From contig JAAROD010000080.1 in assembly GCA_012274445.1 (NCBI GenBank), positions 62,001 through 126,000 of the forward strand: DNA of 64,000 nucleotides, given 5' to 3'. The position numbers and the translations under genes are program-made. This stretch comes from Sclerotiophoma versabilis. Lineage: Eukaryota > Ascomycota > Dothideomycetes > Pleosporales > Didymellaceae. The notes under the pieces were generated by a model. That model was not told where the DNA came from, did no database searches, and was given only the letters and a program-made list of their open reading frames with translations. Below, piece after piece: positions 46,974 through 60,351 of the stretch. The first letter of the stretch is position 1. Each line of letters opens with the position of its first letter.

Positions 46974-47082
46974 ATTAAGTTGGCCGGGTGATTAAGTTGG
47001 CTGGGTAATTAAGTTGGCCGGGTGATTAAGTTGGCTGGGTAATTAAGTTGGCTGGGTGATTAAGTTGGCTGGGTGATTAAGT
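46974..47082. repeat. 17-bp minisatellite
   Basis: About six and a half tandem units of ATTAAGTTGGCYGGGTR (17 bp), with C/T and G/A variation at two sites. It lies between the pogo-like element and the transposase relic, perhaps a subterminal repeat of the latter's element. Not RIP-depleted. Confidence 0.8.
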
Positions 47083-47164
47083 TAACCACATAATGCAGCT
47101 CTCTACCTTAACACATAGATAATACTACACTGCAACAAGATATAATAGTGCACAACAGCTTACA

Positions 47165-48195
47165 TCAATCACCTGCCTCTGTTGTATCTCTCTTACACGT
47201 ACATTTATCGTACCCTGCCTTACCACACTTCTTGCAGTGTTGAATACCCTTGCTGCCTGCAGCTGCCCGCACCCTCCCCTCACGCCTCTCCTCCTCAACC
47301 ACCACCTCTGCCTATGTTTGAGCAATCAAAACCTCTGCCTCCGCCTGAGATAGGGTTACTCCCTTCTGGATCCGCTTCTTTTTGCGCTTTTTACGCTCAG
47401 AAACGGCAGCGTTAGCTGCCTCAAGCTTGGCTGCTCTAGCTTCAAGCAACGTGTGAGAGTGGGCCTTTAATGTTGACGCCTTTTTGACCTGCAATACCAT
47501 TTTAAGAATTAAGTCAGGTAACAAACTCCTATGTTCTCTCATCCTCTTTATAATCAGCGTTGTTTGAGCTTCTACCTCCTAGGCGTTATTTAGTGTTCTA
47601 GGTTGCTAAGAGGTAGCTCCTAGTGCCTGTGGTGTTCGTGTACGAGGCTTTACTTCAAACTTAAATAGCACTGCCTCTAATTTATCTAGAACCAAGCCAG
47701 TTGCTCTGAAGCTTAAACTGATATTATCAGATGAAAAGCACGCTCGTAGACCTGCTGAAAAGCAGCAAGGAAGGCCTTCTTGTCAATGTAGTTGATAGAG
47801 CAGTGTGCCAAGGCTCTAATTTCATCCTTGTGCGACCGCTTTAGGGGGGCAAAACAACCTACGTTAAGCGACTAAAGAAGGCGTAAGGCACAAGGAGGGA
47901 TTTAGAGGGCCATAGAAGTAACATAACGAATTGTATGGGCAAAGCCTTATGAACCAAGCTTCCTTACACGCTCTATAACCCCCTCCTCTTTAAGATTTCT
48001 TAGTTTTGATGGATTAGGATGGGTATCGCCTCGAGCAGCTGTTTTGGCGCGTCGGTTGCTGGGCGTGCTTTGAGGGATGTTATAGATTGCAGCAGCGCGT
48101 TGCTGGTTTAGTGACGCGTTAGATTTAATAGCTTGGATACCAAGAATAACTCTATCTTTACAAGAAAGTAAGTCAAGATCAGGCTGTTGAGACAA
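47165..48195 (-). pseudogene. pogo-like transposase lacking its catalytic core
   Basis: Minus strand. The N-terminal 82 codons (48195-47947) contain a helix-turn-helix of the psq/pogo type (AAAIYNIPQSTPSNRR, then a KLRNLKEEGVIERV string). After about 400 bp without motif, the C-terminal tail appears (47542-47165): LLEARAAKLEAANAAVSERK, an in-frame TAG, then a zinc-knuckle-like HCKKCGKAGYDKCTC. The DDE catalytic domain that should lie between is missing, so this is an internally deleted, MITE-like remnant. It is only lightly RIP-mutated and clearly different from the 37819 family. Confidence 0.7.
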
Positions 48196-48355
48196 TGTGT
48201 TTGATAGTAGAAAGAGGTGTAATCTTGGCAGAGTGATTGACTCGCTTGCCGCTCACGTTGTTAATTCTTTTTGTCTAAATTCTTTAAGCACCTTTTAGTT
48301 CCCTTGTATTCTAGAAAGAGGGGAAGCATACAGAGGAGCATTTTAAAAGTCTTTG

Positions 48356-48369
48356 CCCCCCCCCCCCCC
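48356..48369. repeat. 14-base C homopolymer
   Basis: Fourteen consecutive C in otherwise AT-leaning DNA. It may be real or a sequencing or assembly length error. Confidence 0.8.
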
Positions 48370-49417
48370 TTGTTAACGCACTAAGCAGGTTAGGGGTAAA
48401 TCAGCCCGAATCTTCTGTACACGTGTCCTCTCTTTAGCTTGTATACAGAGTAATCTTAATCTTCTATACGTAGTAGTCATAGACTTACGTGTTTATTATA
48501 GAACTACTGTATCTGTGCACCTAATAATTAGATCTAGCTAATAATTATTCTAACCTCTTTATAGGTATTATAAAATAAGGCTGTAGAGCTATATATAATA
48601 GTTATTATTATTAGATTTTTTAGTAGAGTACTCTATAAACCTATATAAGAAAATATCTTACTTAAATCTACCTAGTAAGGTAATCTAATAGCTATAGCTG
48701 TTATATATAGGTAGAGAAGCTAAAGAACTCTACTTAGTAATAGAATAACTACACGCAGCAGCACTACTATATTTCTTAGCTAAATTTAACTAAAGCTACT
48801 ATAAGGCCTTATATTTACCTGTTTTAGGTAATTATATAGCTTTCTAAGCGTTATAAGCTTACTTCTAATACTCTCTTTTAGCTTTATATTTAGCTACTTC
48901 TTTTACCTTCTTAGCTTTAACCTAGTTTTACTCTTTCTTCTCTCTTACCTATACTATATACTTCTCTTCTATAACCTTCTATTTATATAGCTTATTTATA
49001 GCTACTAACTTCTTTAGCTCTTCTTTTTTTTTTAGCTCTTCTACTTTCTTTTCTTCTTTTATAATAGCTATATAAGTATATACTTTATAAAAGGCTCTAG
49101 AAAACTATAATATTATACTACTATAATACTTCTAGTCTTATTATAAATCTAAATACTATATAGGTTAGTTCTAATACTTCTTCTTTTAGTATAGCTTCTA
49201 GTATAAGCTTATTAGTTTACTATATAGAAGCTCTACTTAGGTTAAAAAGTAGTAAATAGTTTACTCTAGCTTCTATATACTTATACTATATAAATTCTTT
49301 ACTTCTATATATAGAGTACTATAAACTAAAGAACTAGAAAAGACTAATTCTAAGTTTTTTAGAGTTTTAGAGTAGAATCTATTAAGAATATTATTAGTAT
49401 TTACTAGATATAATATA

Positions 49418-51764
49418 CTCTATAAGTAAGCTAGCTACCTAAATAAGCTAGCTACTTTTACTAAAACTATACTAAACTTTACTCTACTTATAATATCTTA
49501 ATATAATAATATAACAAAGCTTTTAGATAAAAAAGATATATAGCTTACTCTTTTAGTAATCTAATAAGAAATAATACTAAGTATATAATATACTATAGTA
49601 ATATACTAGGTCTCTTAAAGTACTATACGTATATAACTTACTAGAAACTCTTTATAATATAATTATAAACCTAATATAATAAAGCTAACTAGTACTTAAA
49701 AGAAGGTAATTATTTAGTATATACTAAAGCTAGATAAGTAAGGTTACTTACCTTAGCTTACTAATATAGAGAATATAGCTAATTCTCTACTTACTAAGTA
49801 CTACTAACTCTTTATTAGTAAGAATTAGGCTACTAACTTTATTAAATATTAGCTAAAGCTTAAAGTTTAGTTTAATTATAAGTATAACTATAAAAGAGCT
49901 CTATATAAGAATTCTAAGGTTATTTATAACTAGTTTCTATTAGTAGAGAATACTAACACTAAGTGTAGTATTCTAAATAAAAATACCCATAATATTAATA
50001 AATGTAGCTTTATAATAGGTATTATCTTAATAGAAGCTATTATTATAAGCTTTAAGTATTAAAAAAGACTAAATATAGTATAGTAAAGTAACTAGAAGTA
50101 GACTAGTATTATCTAAGGTGTTAATATAAAGAGCTAGTTTATTCTACTATTAAAGTTATATTTTAGTTAAAGACTATAAGTACTAGTTCTATTACTTCTT
50201 AGGTATAAACAGTAAATAGTAGATTAGGTTAGGTTATTACCTAGTAAAATACTATAATAATAGAAGGTAATAATAAGTAGTATAGAGTAGATTATCTAGC
50301 TTAACAGTTAGGTTAAGATTCTAAAGATAAACTTAATTAATAAGGTTAAATATAATACTATAAGAGTAGTGTTTCTATAGACTATATACTTACTAAAAGA
50401 AAATACTTATTAATAATTAACTAAAGTTAGTTTAATAAAATATACAGTAGTATTTATTAATAAGTAATAATATATAATACTTATTAAAAAGTAAGTTATA
50501 TATAATATACTTAATAATAAGTATATTATATAACTATATAAAGATAGTTCTCTTCTAACTCTACCTCTAGCTTATAGATAAGAGCTCTAGTTAGTTACTT
50601 AACTACTATACTACTTTATCTATACAGAATTATAATACCTACTCTTTATTACCTTCTAGAGTAAGTACTACCTCTCTACCTAGTATAAAAAGCTAAGTAT
50701 ACCTAGTAACTAGGTTATTAATTTCTCTAAGAATAGCTAAACTAATAATAAGCTTAGTTTAAAGTACTTAAAGCACTTTAATAACTATATAAAGACATAC
50801 ACTATTAGTAGCTATTAGCTACCTATTCTAGATAGCTATAAGAGCTATAACTTAGTTAGATTCTACTAGTACTATAAGAAGAATAAAATTATTACTTTAT
50901 ATATATCTTTTTACTTATTATACCTATTATAAATACTTGATATAGCTTATTTCTTTTTATTAAGAAAGGCCTATAGCTACTAAGCTAAGAAGCTAATATA
51001 TAGTAAGATTATATATATTAATAAACTAAAGTTCTTATTATACTTTAAAGTAGCTTTTAATATCTTAATTATAAAGAGTAATATCTAAGAAGAATTAAAA
51101 GGTATAAGCCTAGTTCTATTTAACCTAGAAGCTAAAATATTAAAGCTTAAAGTATAGCTATATATACTAATACTACTTACTCTAAATAGTAGTATATAGA
51201 AGTCTAAGATACTAAGTAATATACTAGAATTTAGGTCTTAATAAAAGCTAATTTAAGAAACAATTTAGAAATATACTAATAGCTTACTAATATTAATAGT
51301 TAATACTCTTAATTAGCTTACTAAAGGTATAGAGCTAATAGTATATTTACTAGTATTAGTATATAACTAGAGTACTAATCTTTAGATAGCTAATAAGGCT
51401 ACTATATATTATAAATTATATAAGAGAAAGGAATTGTAGTAAGAAAGAAGTCTAGTCTTTACTAAGAAGGTATAGCTTACTACTTTAAAGAAGTATAAAG
51501 CCTATAGTAATAGAAAGAAGGTAAAGAAGAAATTAGGTATTAATAGAAGTATTTAGTCTATATAATATTATAGTATATATAGTAATATAGAATATAATAA
51601 GGTAATATATAAGAAAGATATATAGAGTACTATAAATTAGTTTAATATACTATATATTATAGTATAATACTATTATATACTATAGTATTAGAAGGTAGTT
51701 ATAGAGTAAGTATAGTTTTAGTAAAGGTAGCTAGCTTACTTAACTAGCTAGCTTACTTATAGAG
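49418..51764 (+). mobile_element. Tc1/mariner (Fot1/Molly-like) element with solo LTR inside
   Basis: Terminal repeats (CTCTATAAGTAAGCTAGC and complement) flanked by TA on both sides (49416-49417 and 51765-51766). Total 2,347 bp, containing a 490-bp solo LTR; without it the element is about 1,857 bp, matching its relatives at 55124 and 58521. Transposase remnants in plus orientation include a YNFDE-like site near 50000. Fully RIP-killed. Confidence 0.75.
50148..50637 (-). repeat. Solo 490-bp LTR inside the mariner element
   Basis: Ends TATTAAAG...TTATAATA as in the copia LTRs. It is flanked by TCTAC (50143-50147) and CCTAC (50638-50642), a 5-bp duplication with one C-to-T change. The 3' half (read on minus) matches the other 490-bp LTRs but the 5' half differs, so it is a distinct subfamily. 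Confidence 0.7.
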
Positions 51765-52474
51765 TATATTATACTAGTTACTATAAAAGCCTATTTAATA
51801 AATGTTTTAGTAAATATATAGACCTAGGTAGACTAGAATAGGCTAAAGAAGTTAGCTTTTAATAATAGAGATAGGCTTTAGAAATACTAGAAGTCGTTAT
51901 TAATTTTATTACTAAAGTAGATAAGAGGCTTAAAGTAGACTATATCTAATAGCTATAATATCTAGATACTAAAAAGAAGTTAAATAGTAATAATAATATA
52001 ATTCTAATAATAGTATTCTAGAAATTTCTTAGTTAAGTAACTTCTATAGCTATTTATAATTAATAAGTAGTACTTTTTCTTTACTTTTCTCTTTATATAA
52101 AGGTTAAATACTAATTTAAGCTAAAATAGTTTAATCTTATTATATATCTAGCCTATAGAGAAAGAGGTAATATAAATAAAGTACTTTTCTAAATTAGTAT
52201 TAGCTACCTAGAAGCTCTAGATAGTAGAGTTTTTTAATATAAAGATAAATCCTAAAAGAAGAGCTATACTATTTATATAAATTAAAGCTAATAAGCTTAG
52301 CTACTTATAAGTACTATCTTAATAGCCTATCTAACTATTTTTTTTTCTTATTAATACCTACTAAAGATATACTCTATTCTACCTAGTACTCTAATAGTAA
52401 AGCTCTTTATATTTATATTATATAAATACTCTAGCTTAATATTTATTATATAATAAAGCGTATAAATTACTACT

Positions 52475-55123
52475 TATTATAATCTTAGAGAATAGCACGC
52501 AGAGATAATAACTTATTACTAATAGCAGGCCCTAGATTAGTAGATGCTAGACCTTAAGTTACGTAATATCTTACAAACTCTATATAGACTCTAGAGTTAG
52601 AAGTATAAAACGTAATAAGATAATATTATATAATATTCTATAATTTCTATAGTATTCTATAGATACTATAAGGCTCTTTATAGAACTTAGTAGAAAACTA
52701 TACTATACTATAAAATACTATAAGTATATAGTAAGTAGAAATATAACTCTTATAGTTTATGTTTAACCTTATTAATTAAGTTTATCTTTAGAATCTTAAC
52801 CTAACTCTTAAGCTAGATAGTCTACTCTATACTACTTATTATTAACCCCTAATATTATAGTGTTTTACTAGGTAATAACCTAACCTAATCTACTGCGCGC
52901 TGTTTATACCTAAGAACTAACAGAATTAGTACTTATAGTCTTTAACTAAAGTATAACTTTAATACTTACTTTAATAGATTTTAGTACCTAGAACTAGGTA
53001 AAAGCTAAGTATAAACAACACCTTAGAGTAGCTAAATAAGGTTAAGCTGCTCTATAGAACTAGTATTAGAAGTAGTTCTACCTCTATATAAGAGCTAAGT
53101 TATATAAGCTTATAGAAGTTAAGAAGCTACTTTCTATTTAGAATTTCTTAGATGCCTTAAGCTATAGAATTACTCTAGAGTAGGCTTATACTATAAACTA
53201 AAGAATTATCTAGAATAGTATTCTAGAGCTTAAAACGCTTAATTTAGACTAAGTAAGTAGAGTCTTTAGTAGTTTAATATATAAGCATACTATAAGAGTA
53301 GAGAAGAATAATCTAAGAGTATTTATAATATTTAGAAACTAAATAGATACTCTTTAAGAAGCGCCTATAAGTAACTCTAAAAGCTTAAGTAGATATACCT
53401 GCCCTTATAAATAAAAAGGAGAAACTTATAAGTAGAAACTAACTAATTTCTTATACCTAGAAATAGGAGTTAGAAGAAGCTTCTTACTACTTATCTAAAT
53501 AAGTAAAAGTTATTAAAAGAATACTTTCTAGAGGCTTAAAAGTAGAGAGTATATAGATACTAGAAGGGTAATTAAGTAGCTTAATTAGACCTTAAATACT
53601 CTATTAGTAATAATAGCTCTACTAGTAAATAGTACATTACCTAAGGTTAAGTTTCTAGGTAATATATAGGCTGCTCTAATTAATCTAAAAATAATATAAT
53701 TAAGTAATCTAGCTAAGAAACCTAGGTTTTATAACCTTATAGATTTTAATACTTATTTACTCTTAGACAGTATAATTTTAGATAATAGAGTAGCTACGTA
53801 CTTAGTTAACAGCATAGATTAGCTTATACCTAGATTCTTCTACCTAGCTAATTCTACTAATATAGTAGAGGTAGGTACCTAAGTATTTTCTATTATAGAA
53901 TAAAGAGCTTATTTATTTAAAAATATATTATATAGAAAGCGCAGCCTATATATAGAAAACCTACTTCTTAAGAATATTATAGTAGTAGAAGAGTTCTATA
54001 TTAATATTATTTCTAAAGTATACCTTTAGAAGAAAGAAGTTTAGTACTTAGAGCTAGATAGCTTACTTAGAGTAGGTTATATTAATAATTTAAATAGAAG
54101 TATTATATATACTACTCTTAAGCGCGCTTATAACCTTACTTTCTTTAAATATAAGCTACGTTCTTACTACTCTTTAATTCTTAATATAGTAATAAAATAA
54201 TTATATAAATTCTACCTATAGAGCTCTACTAAGTACCTTTAGTATACTAAAGCAGGTTATCTAGGCCTAGAGGCTCTCTAGGCTCTTATATAACAAGCAC
54301 GTAGTATATATATTAATAGTATACTCTAAAAAGATTATAAGATTTATATAATAACCTATACTAAGTAAGTAGTCTTCTACTAGAAGTAAGAAAAGCCTAC
54401 TAAACCTTTTTAAAGAATTAGCTAAGATCTATTTAATATACCTATAGAGAGAGGTAGTAAATTACAGATACTTTTAATTAAGAAGTACTATACTAGAAAG
54501 TTCTTTTTATATATATTATAAAGAAAGACTTAAATTAAGATACTATATATACTTATAAGCTTCTTATGCTAGGTATATACTTAGTATAAGCTCTATATCT
54601 ATAAGATAAGCTAAGATAATAATATAGCTACTCTTCTATAGTAAGAGAGCTCTAAATATAAGCACTAGGCACTTAATAAGAGAATAGATATTAAGTATAT
54701 ACCTCTATATACACATAAGCTAAATAGAGTAGTAGAAAAAGTAGAATAGAAGATAATTACTAAATCTATTAAGATAAGAAGTAGTGTAAATCTGCCTAAG
54801 AAGCTGTAGCTAAAGGTTATTACTATAGTAATATAGCTCTCTAATATAAGTCTAACTTACTTAAATTAGCTATATAGCCTAAATAAAGAGCTTAATTACT
54901 AGTTTACTTAATATTTCTGCTAGTATAAACCTAAGTAGGTAAGGGCACTTATAGCTAATCTAAGACCTAATTAGAGCAGAATATATATATATAGCTACTA
55001 AGCGTATCTCTTAAATAGAGATTAAGTAGCTAGGCGTTATTAGAAAAGCTTTAAAGTTACTCTAAGAGGATATATTAGATACCTAGTTAGTTACTAAGCT
55101 TCTAATATATACTAGATAATATA
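52475..55123 (+). mobile_element. RIP-killed Ty1/copia element, 5' part
   Basis: A 490-bp LTR (52475-52964) leads into a leader and gag-like sequence shared with the minus-strand copia at 25783 downward. Near 53772 a frame reads IILDNRVATYLVNSID, a copia protease site after RIP. Pre-integrase and integrase remnants follow. It is cut at 55123 by a mariner-like insertion. Confidence 0.65.
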
Positions 55124-56979
55124 CCTTATAAGTAAGCTGTATATATAGGTAAGCTATATACTTTTACTAAGACTATACTAAAACACTACTCCCCTACTAA
55201 TACCTTAATAATAGCGCTAGCTAAATATATTAAAAGAAGCTTAGATATAGCTTATAGTTTAAGCTCTTAAAAGAAATATAAAGCTCTTTTTATAATATAC
55301 TACAGCTATCTATAAGGTCTCTAAAACTATACTATATAACTAACACGCTAGATAACCTTTACACGCTAATACTATGGCTAACTTATAGAATCTAACTAAT
55401 ACTAAGAAGTAGGTAATTATTAAGCATATACTTAAGCTAGTTACGTAAGGATTTTCTCTAAGGCTTATAGCTATAGCTAATATAGCTAATTCTTTGCATA
55501 CTAAGTATAATCTAGGCTATATAAGCATAGACTAGCCTAGTATATTTATTAAGCGCTAACTAGAGCTTATAGTAAAGTTTAAATAAAAATATAACTATAA
55601 GAAAGCCTTCTGCAAGAGTCCTAAGGTAATCTAGAGCTAGTTTAGCCTAGTAGCTAATATTAAAGCTAAGTATAGTATCTAGAATAATAATACCTATAAC
55701 TTTAATAAGGCTAGCTTTATAATAGGTATTATATTAATAGAAGTAGTTATTATAGCTTTAGAGTAATAAGAATAGCTAAAGATAGTTTAGCTAGGTAATA
55801 GAGAGTAGATAATAGTTATATAGGGCATTAATACTAAAGGTTAGGCTATTCTACTTTTTATTATCTTTAAAGTATACTACTACCTCTCTTTCTAGTATAA
55901 AGAAGGATACCTACTATAGAACTAGAAAATTAAAGTCTCTAATAATAGCTAGACTACTAATAAGCTTAGTCTAGACTAGCTAAAGTACTTTAATGCGTAT
56001 ATAAAGAAGCGTACTATTAGTACCTACTATCTACTAGTAATTAATAGCTATAAGAGCTATAACTTACTTATATTCTAGTAATACTATAAGGATAATAAGA
56101 TTATTACTGCCTATATACCTTCTTACTTATTATACCTCCTACAGCCTCTTAATATAGGTTGTTTTACTTCTTTAAAGAAAGTATATAGGCGCTAAGCTAA
56201 AAACCTTATTTATAACTAGATTAACTATATTATAAAGGTTAAGTTTCTACTATACTTTATAGCAGCCTTTAAGGCTTTATTTACTTCTAGTAATATCTAA
56301 GAAGAGTTCTAAGAGGCTAGACTAGTTCTATTTAACCTAGAATAGGTTATATTAACTCTTAATATAAAGCTGCGCACTCTATTACTATAACTCTCTATTA
56401 ATAATACACTCTAGCAGTTATAGACCTTTAGTACTACTCTAGAACTTAGGTTATAATTAATACTTATAAAGACAAGAATTTAGAGGTATATAGATAGCTT
56501 ACCTACCTCTATAGTTAAGGTGTTTAAGAAGGTCTCAAAGAGGGCAGTAATAATTATATATAAGCTAGTATTAGTATAATAGAAGATTACTAAGCTTTAA
56601 GTAGTAAATAAGGCTGCTTTATACTAGAAATTATATAAAAGAAAGTAAATTAAGGTAGAAGAAACTCTTATAGTTAAAAAGAGCTAGTAGATAACTACTT
56701 TTAAGAAGTTTAGAGTATATAGTAATAGTAAGATATAAAAGAAGAAAGTACGCGCTAAAGAGGCTAAGTCCTTCTAATAATACTATAGATAGTATAGAGA
56801 GACTAGGTATAATATATAAATATATAAGAATAAAGTAGAAGAGGTCTCTAAGTAATATTAGAGGTTATTCTACTCTATATAGTATTAGAGTAGGTTATTA
56901 TAGGCTCTAATAGAGTAGGTTTTAGTATAGTCTTAGTAAAAGTGCATAGCTTACCTATATACACAGCTTACCTATAAGG
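55124..56979 (+). mobile_element. Tc1/mariner (Fot1/Molly-like) element, complete ends
   Basis: 1,856 bp with roughly 63-bp terminal inverted repeats (CCTTATARGTAAGCTG...) flanked by TA at 55122-55123 and 56980-56981. The plus-strand transposase is recognisable from NTYNFNKASFIIGII (ancestral YNFDE.GF.MG) near 55690. It is inactivated by RIP. Size fits the Fot1/Molly group; exact family unconfirmed. Confidence 0.75.
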
Positions 56980-56981
56980 TA

Positions 56982-58520
56982 CGTTATTAGTATTTATTAA
57001 GCTTTAAATATTATTAAAAAAAGTTCTAAGCTTAAGTTATAAATAACTTAATAGTATAATTACTAAAGAGTTATATATAGTAACTTAGAGGTTATTAATC
57101 TCTAGTATAACCTTAAATAAAATATTAAGGCTAAGTATAGTATTCTATATAAAGATACCTATAACTTTAATATTACTAGCTTTAGTATAGATATTAAAAA
57201 CTATATAAGAGTAGTTACTATAATAGAAAAATATACTAAGCCTATTAGAGTATAATAGAGAAACTATTAGTAGGTAACTCTAATTACTATAATTACTATA
57301 ATAAGCTAAGTAATTATACTATATCTTATCTTTAAAGTAAAGAACTATAATATATTCTAGTACTCTAATTTAAATCTCTAGTAGTATATTAGAATTAGTA
57401 ATAATAGCTAAACTATAAATAAGACTAGTATAGCCTAGTTAAAAAACTTTCTTAAGTAGATAAAGAAGTAGAGATTAAGTACTTATATACTACTTATAAT
57501 TAATAGTTATAAAGCTATAAGTTACTATTAAAGTTATACTTTTAAGTAAAGCTTATAAGTACTATTTATATTAGTTCTTAGAAATAAGTACTAGTATAGA
57601 AAGATCTATAAGAGTTAGAGTTATTACCTAGTAAAATACTATAATAAAATAGAGGTAGTAATAAGTAGTATAGAATAAACTATCTAGCTTAAGAGTTAAA
57701 AGGTTAAGATTCTAAAGATATACTTAATTAACTAAGTTAAATATAAACTATAAAAGTTATATTCCTACTAACTATATACTTACTAGAAGATAATACTTAT
57801 TAATAAGTAACTAGAGTTAGTCTAATAAAATATATAGTATTACTTATTAATAAGTAATAATATATAATACTTATTAATAAGTAGGTTATATATATTATAC
57901 TTACTAATAAGTATATTATATAACTATATAAAGAGAGATCCTCTCTAACTCTATCCTTAGCTTATAGATAAGAGCTCTAGTTAGCTACTTAATTACTATA
58001 CTACTTTATCTGTATAGAATTATAATAAAAATATAGTATATCTTAAATAATATTAACCTACTAAGTAAAGAGAATTTATACCTTACTTTAGAATAGTAGA
58101 CTTAATAAGTAATTACTCTACCTATAAGATAAAGTAGAGCTAGTAGAGTATATTAAAGAACTTATAAAGAGACACCTTATACCTATAAGGTAAATAGTTT
58201 TTAATTTTATAACTCTACTAGCTACGTAGAAGCCTTTAGAAAGCTAGGTTACTTACTTTCTTTATTATAACTAGAATATACTTCTTACAGCCTAAACTAC
58301 CTCTATAGAAATAGGCTATTATAAGGCTAATTCTAGTAATAAATACTACCTCTTCTTTAAGCCTCTATACTAGAAAATAACCTAGTATAATATTAAGCCT
58401 AAGAATACCTATAATATAGATAAAAAAGGCTTTACTATTAGAGTTATAGGTAGAAGTAAGAGAATTTTTAATAAGCTACTATTTAGTAAGAAGTAGTTTA
58501 AGTAGTTACTCTATAATATA
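56982..58520 (+). mobile_element. Further pogo-like remnants with an LTR copy
   Basis: 56982-57525 holds a plus-strand transposase remnant (NFNITSFSIDI-like string near 57170). 57526-58027 is a 502-bp LTR of the same subfamily as 50148, minus orientation, without a clear target duplication. 58028-58520 resembles the 37819 family (YNIDKKGFTIRV near 58410). All RIP-killed; boundaries approximate. Confidence 0.5.
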
Positions 58521-60351
58521 CCTTATAGGCAAGCAGTATATATAGGTAAGTAGCACGCTTTTACTAAGACTATACTAAAACCTACTCTATTATAGCCTAT
58601 AATTACCTACTCTAATACTATACAGAGTAGAACAACCTCTAATATTACTTAGAGACCTTTTCTACTTTATTCTTATATATTTATATATTATACCTAGTCT
58701 CTCTATACTATCTATAGTATTATTAGAAGGACTTAGTCTCTTTAGTGCGTACTCTCTTCTTTTACGTCTTACTATTACTACGTACTCTAAACTTCTTAAG
58801 AGTAGTTATCTACTAGCCCTTTTTAACTATAAGAGTTTCTTCTACCTTAATTTACTTTCTTTTATATAATTTCTAGTATAAGGTAGCCTTATTTACTACT
58901 TAAAGCTTAGTAATCTCTTATTATACTAATACTAGCTTATATATAATTATTACTACTCTCTTTAAAACCTTCTTAAACACCTTAAGTATAGAGATAGATA
59001 AGCTATCTATATACCTCTAAATTCTTATCTTTATAAGTATTAATTATAACCTAAGTTCTAAAGTTTTACTAAAGGTCTATAACTACTAGAGTATATTATT
59101 AATAAAGAGTTATAGTAATAGAGTATATAGCTTTATATTAAGAGTTAATATAACCTATTCTAGATTAAATAGAACTAGTTTAGCTTCTTAGATCCTTCTT
59201 TAGATATTACTAAAAGTAAATAAAGCTTTAAAGGCTACTATAAAGTATAGTAGAAACTTAAACTTTATAATATAGTTAATTTAGTTATAGATAAGGTTTT
59301 TAGCTTAGTACCTATATACCTTTTCTAAAGAAGTAAAACAACCTATATTAAGAGGCTATAGAAGGTATAATAAGTAAGAAGGTATATAGGTAGTAATAAT
59401 CTTATTATTCTTATAGTATTACTAGAATATAAGTAAGTTATAGCTTTTATAGCTATTAATAACTAGTAGATAGTAGGTACTAATAGTACACTTCTTTATA
59501 TATATATTAAAGTGCTTTAGCTAGTTTAGGCTAAGCTTATTAGTAGTCTAGCTATTATTAGAGACTCTAATTTTCTAGTTCTATAGTAGGTTCCTCTCTT
59601 TATACTAGAAAGAGAAGTAGTAGTATACTTTAAAGATAATAAAGAGTAGAATAGCTTTACCTTTAGTATTACTACTCTATATAACTATTATCTACTTTCT
59701 ATTATCTAGCTAAACTACCTTTAGCTATTTTTATTACTCTAAAGCTATAATAACTACCTCTATTAATATAACACCTATTATAAAGCTAGCCTTATTAAAG
59801 TTATAGGTATTATTATTCTAAATACTATACTTAGCTTTAATATTAGCTACTAGGCTAAACTAGCTCTAGATTACCTAAGAATTCTTATAAAAGGCTCTCT
59901 TATAGTTATACTATTAATTAAACTTTATTATAAGCTCTAGTTAGTGCTTAATAAATATACTAGGCTAGTTTAGGCTAATATAGCTTAGACTATACTTAGT
60001 ATATAATAAATTAGCTATATTAGCTATAGCTATAAGCTAAAAGAGAAATTCTTATATAACTAGCTTTAGTATATACTTAATAATTACCTACTTCTTAGTA
60101 TTACTTAGGTTCTATAAGTTAGCTATAGTATTAGTATATAAAGGCTATTAAGTATATTATTTATATAGTATAGTTTTAGAGATATTATAGATAGCTATAG
60201 TATATTTTATAGAAAGCTTAGAGTTAATTCTAAGAGCTTAAACTATAAGCTATATCTAAGCTTCTTTTAATATATCTAGCTAGCGCTATTATTAAGGTAT
60301 TAGTAAAGAAGTAGTATTTTAGTATAGTCTTAGTAAAAGCGTACTACTTAC
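58521..60351 (-). mobile_element. Tc1/mariner (Fot1/Molly-like) element, one end lost
   Basis: The left terminal repeat starts CCTTATAGGCAAGCAG after TA at 58519-58520. The right terminal repeat stops about 25 nt short of the expected end, which accounts for the 1,831 bp against 1,856 bp in the complete relative. The transposase site near 59800 reads on the minus strand as in the 55124 copy. RIP-killed. Confidence 0.65.

Larger units (their letters stand above)
48507..52470 (-). mobile_element. Second pogo-like copy, inverted and interrupted
   Basis: Starts with a RIP-altered form of the 37819 terminal repeat (CTGTATCTGTGCACC) after TA at 48505-48506. It matches the complement of 46946 back to about 46010, is interrupted by a mariner-like element (49418-51764), resumes to about 52470 and is cut by a copia LTR. 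Its other end is not found. Confidence 0.7.

Noticed and set aside
46974..47082. CRISPR-like array
   Set aside because: Units are directly adjacent 17-bp repeats with no unique spacers, so it is an ordinary minisatellite.
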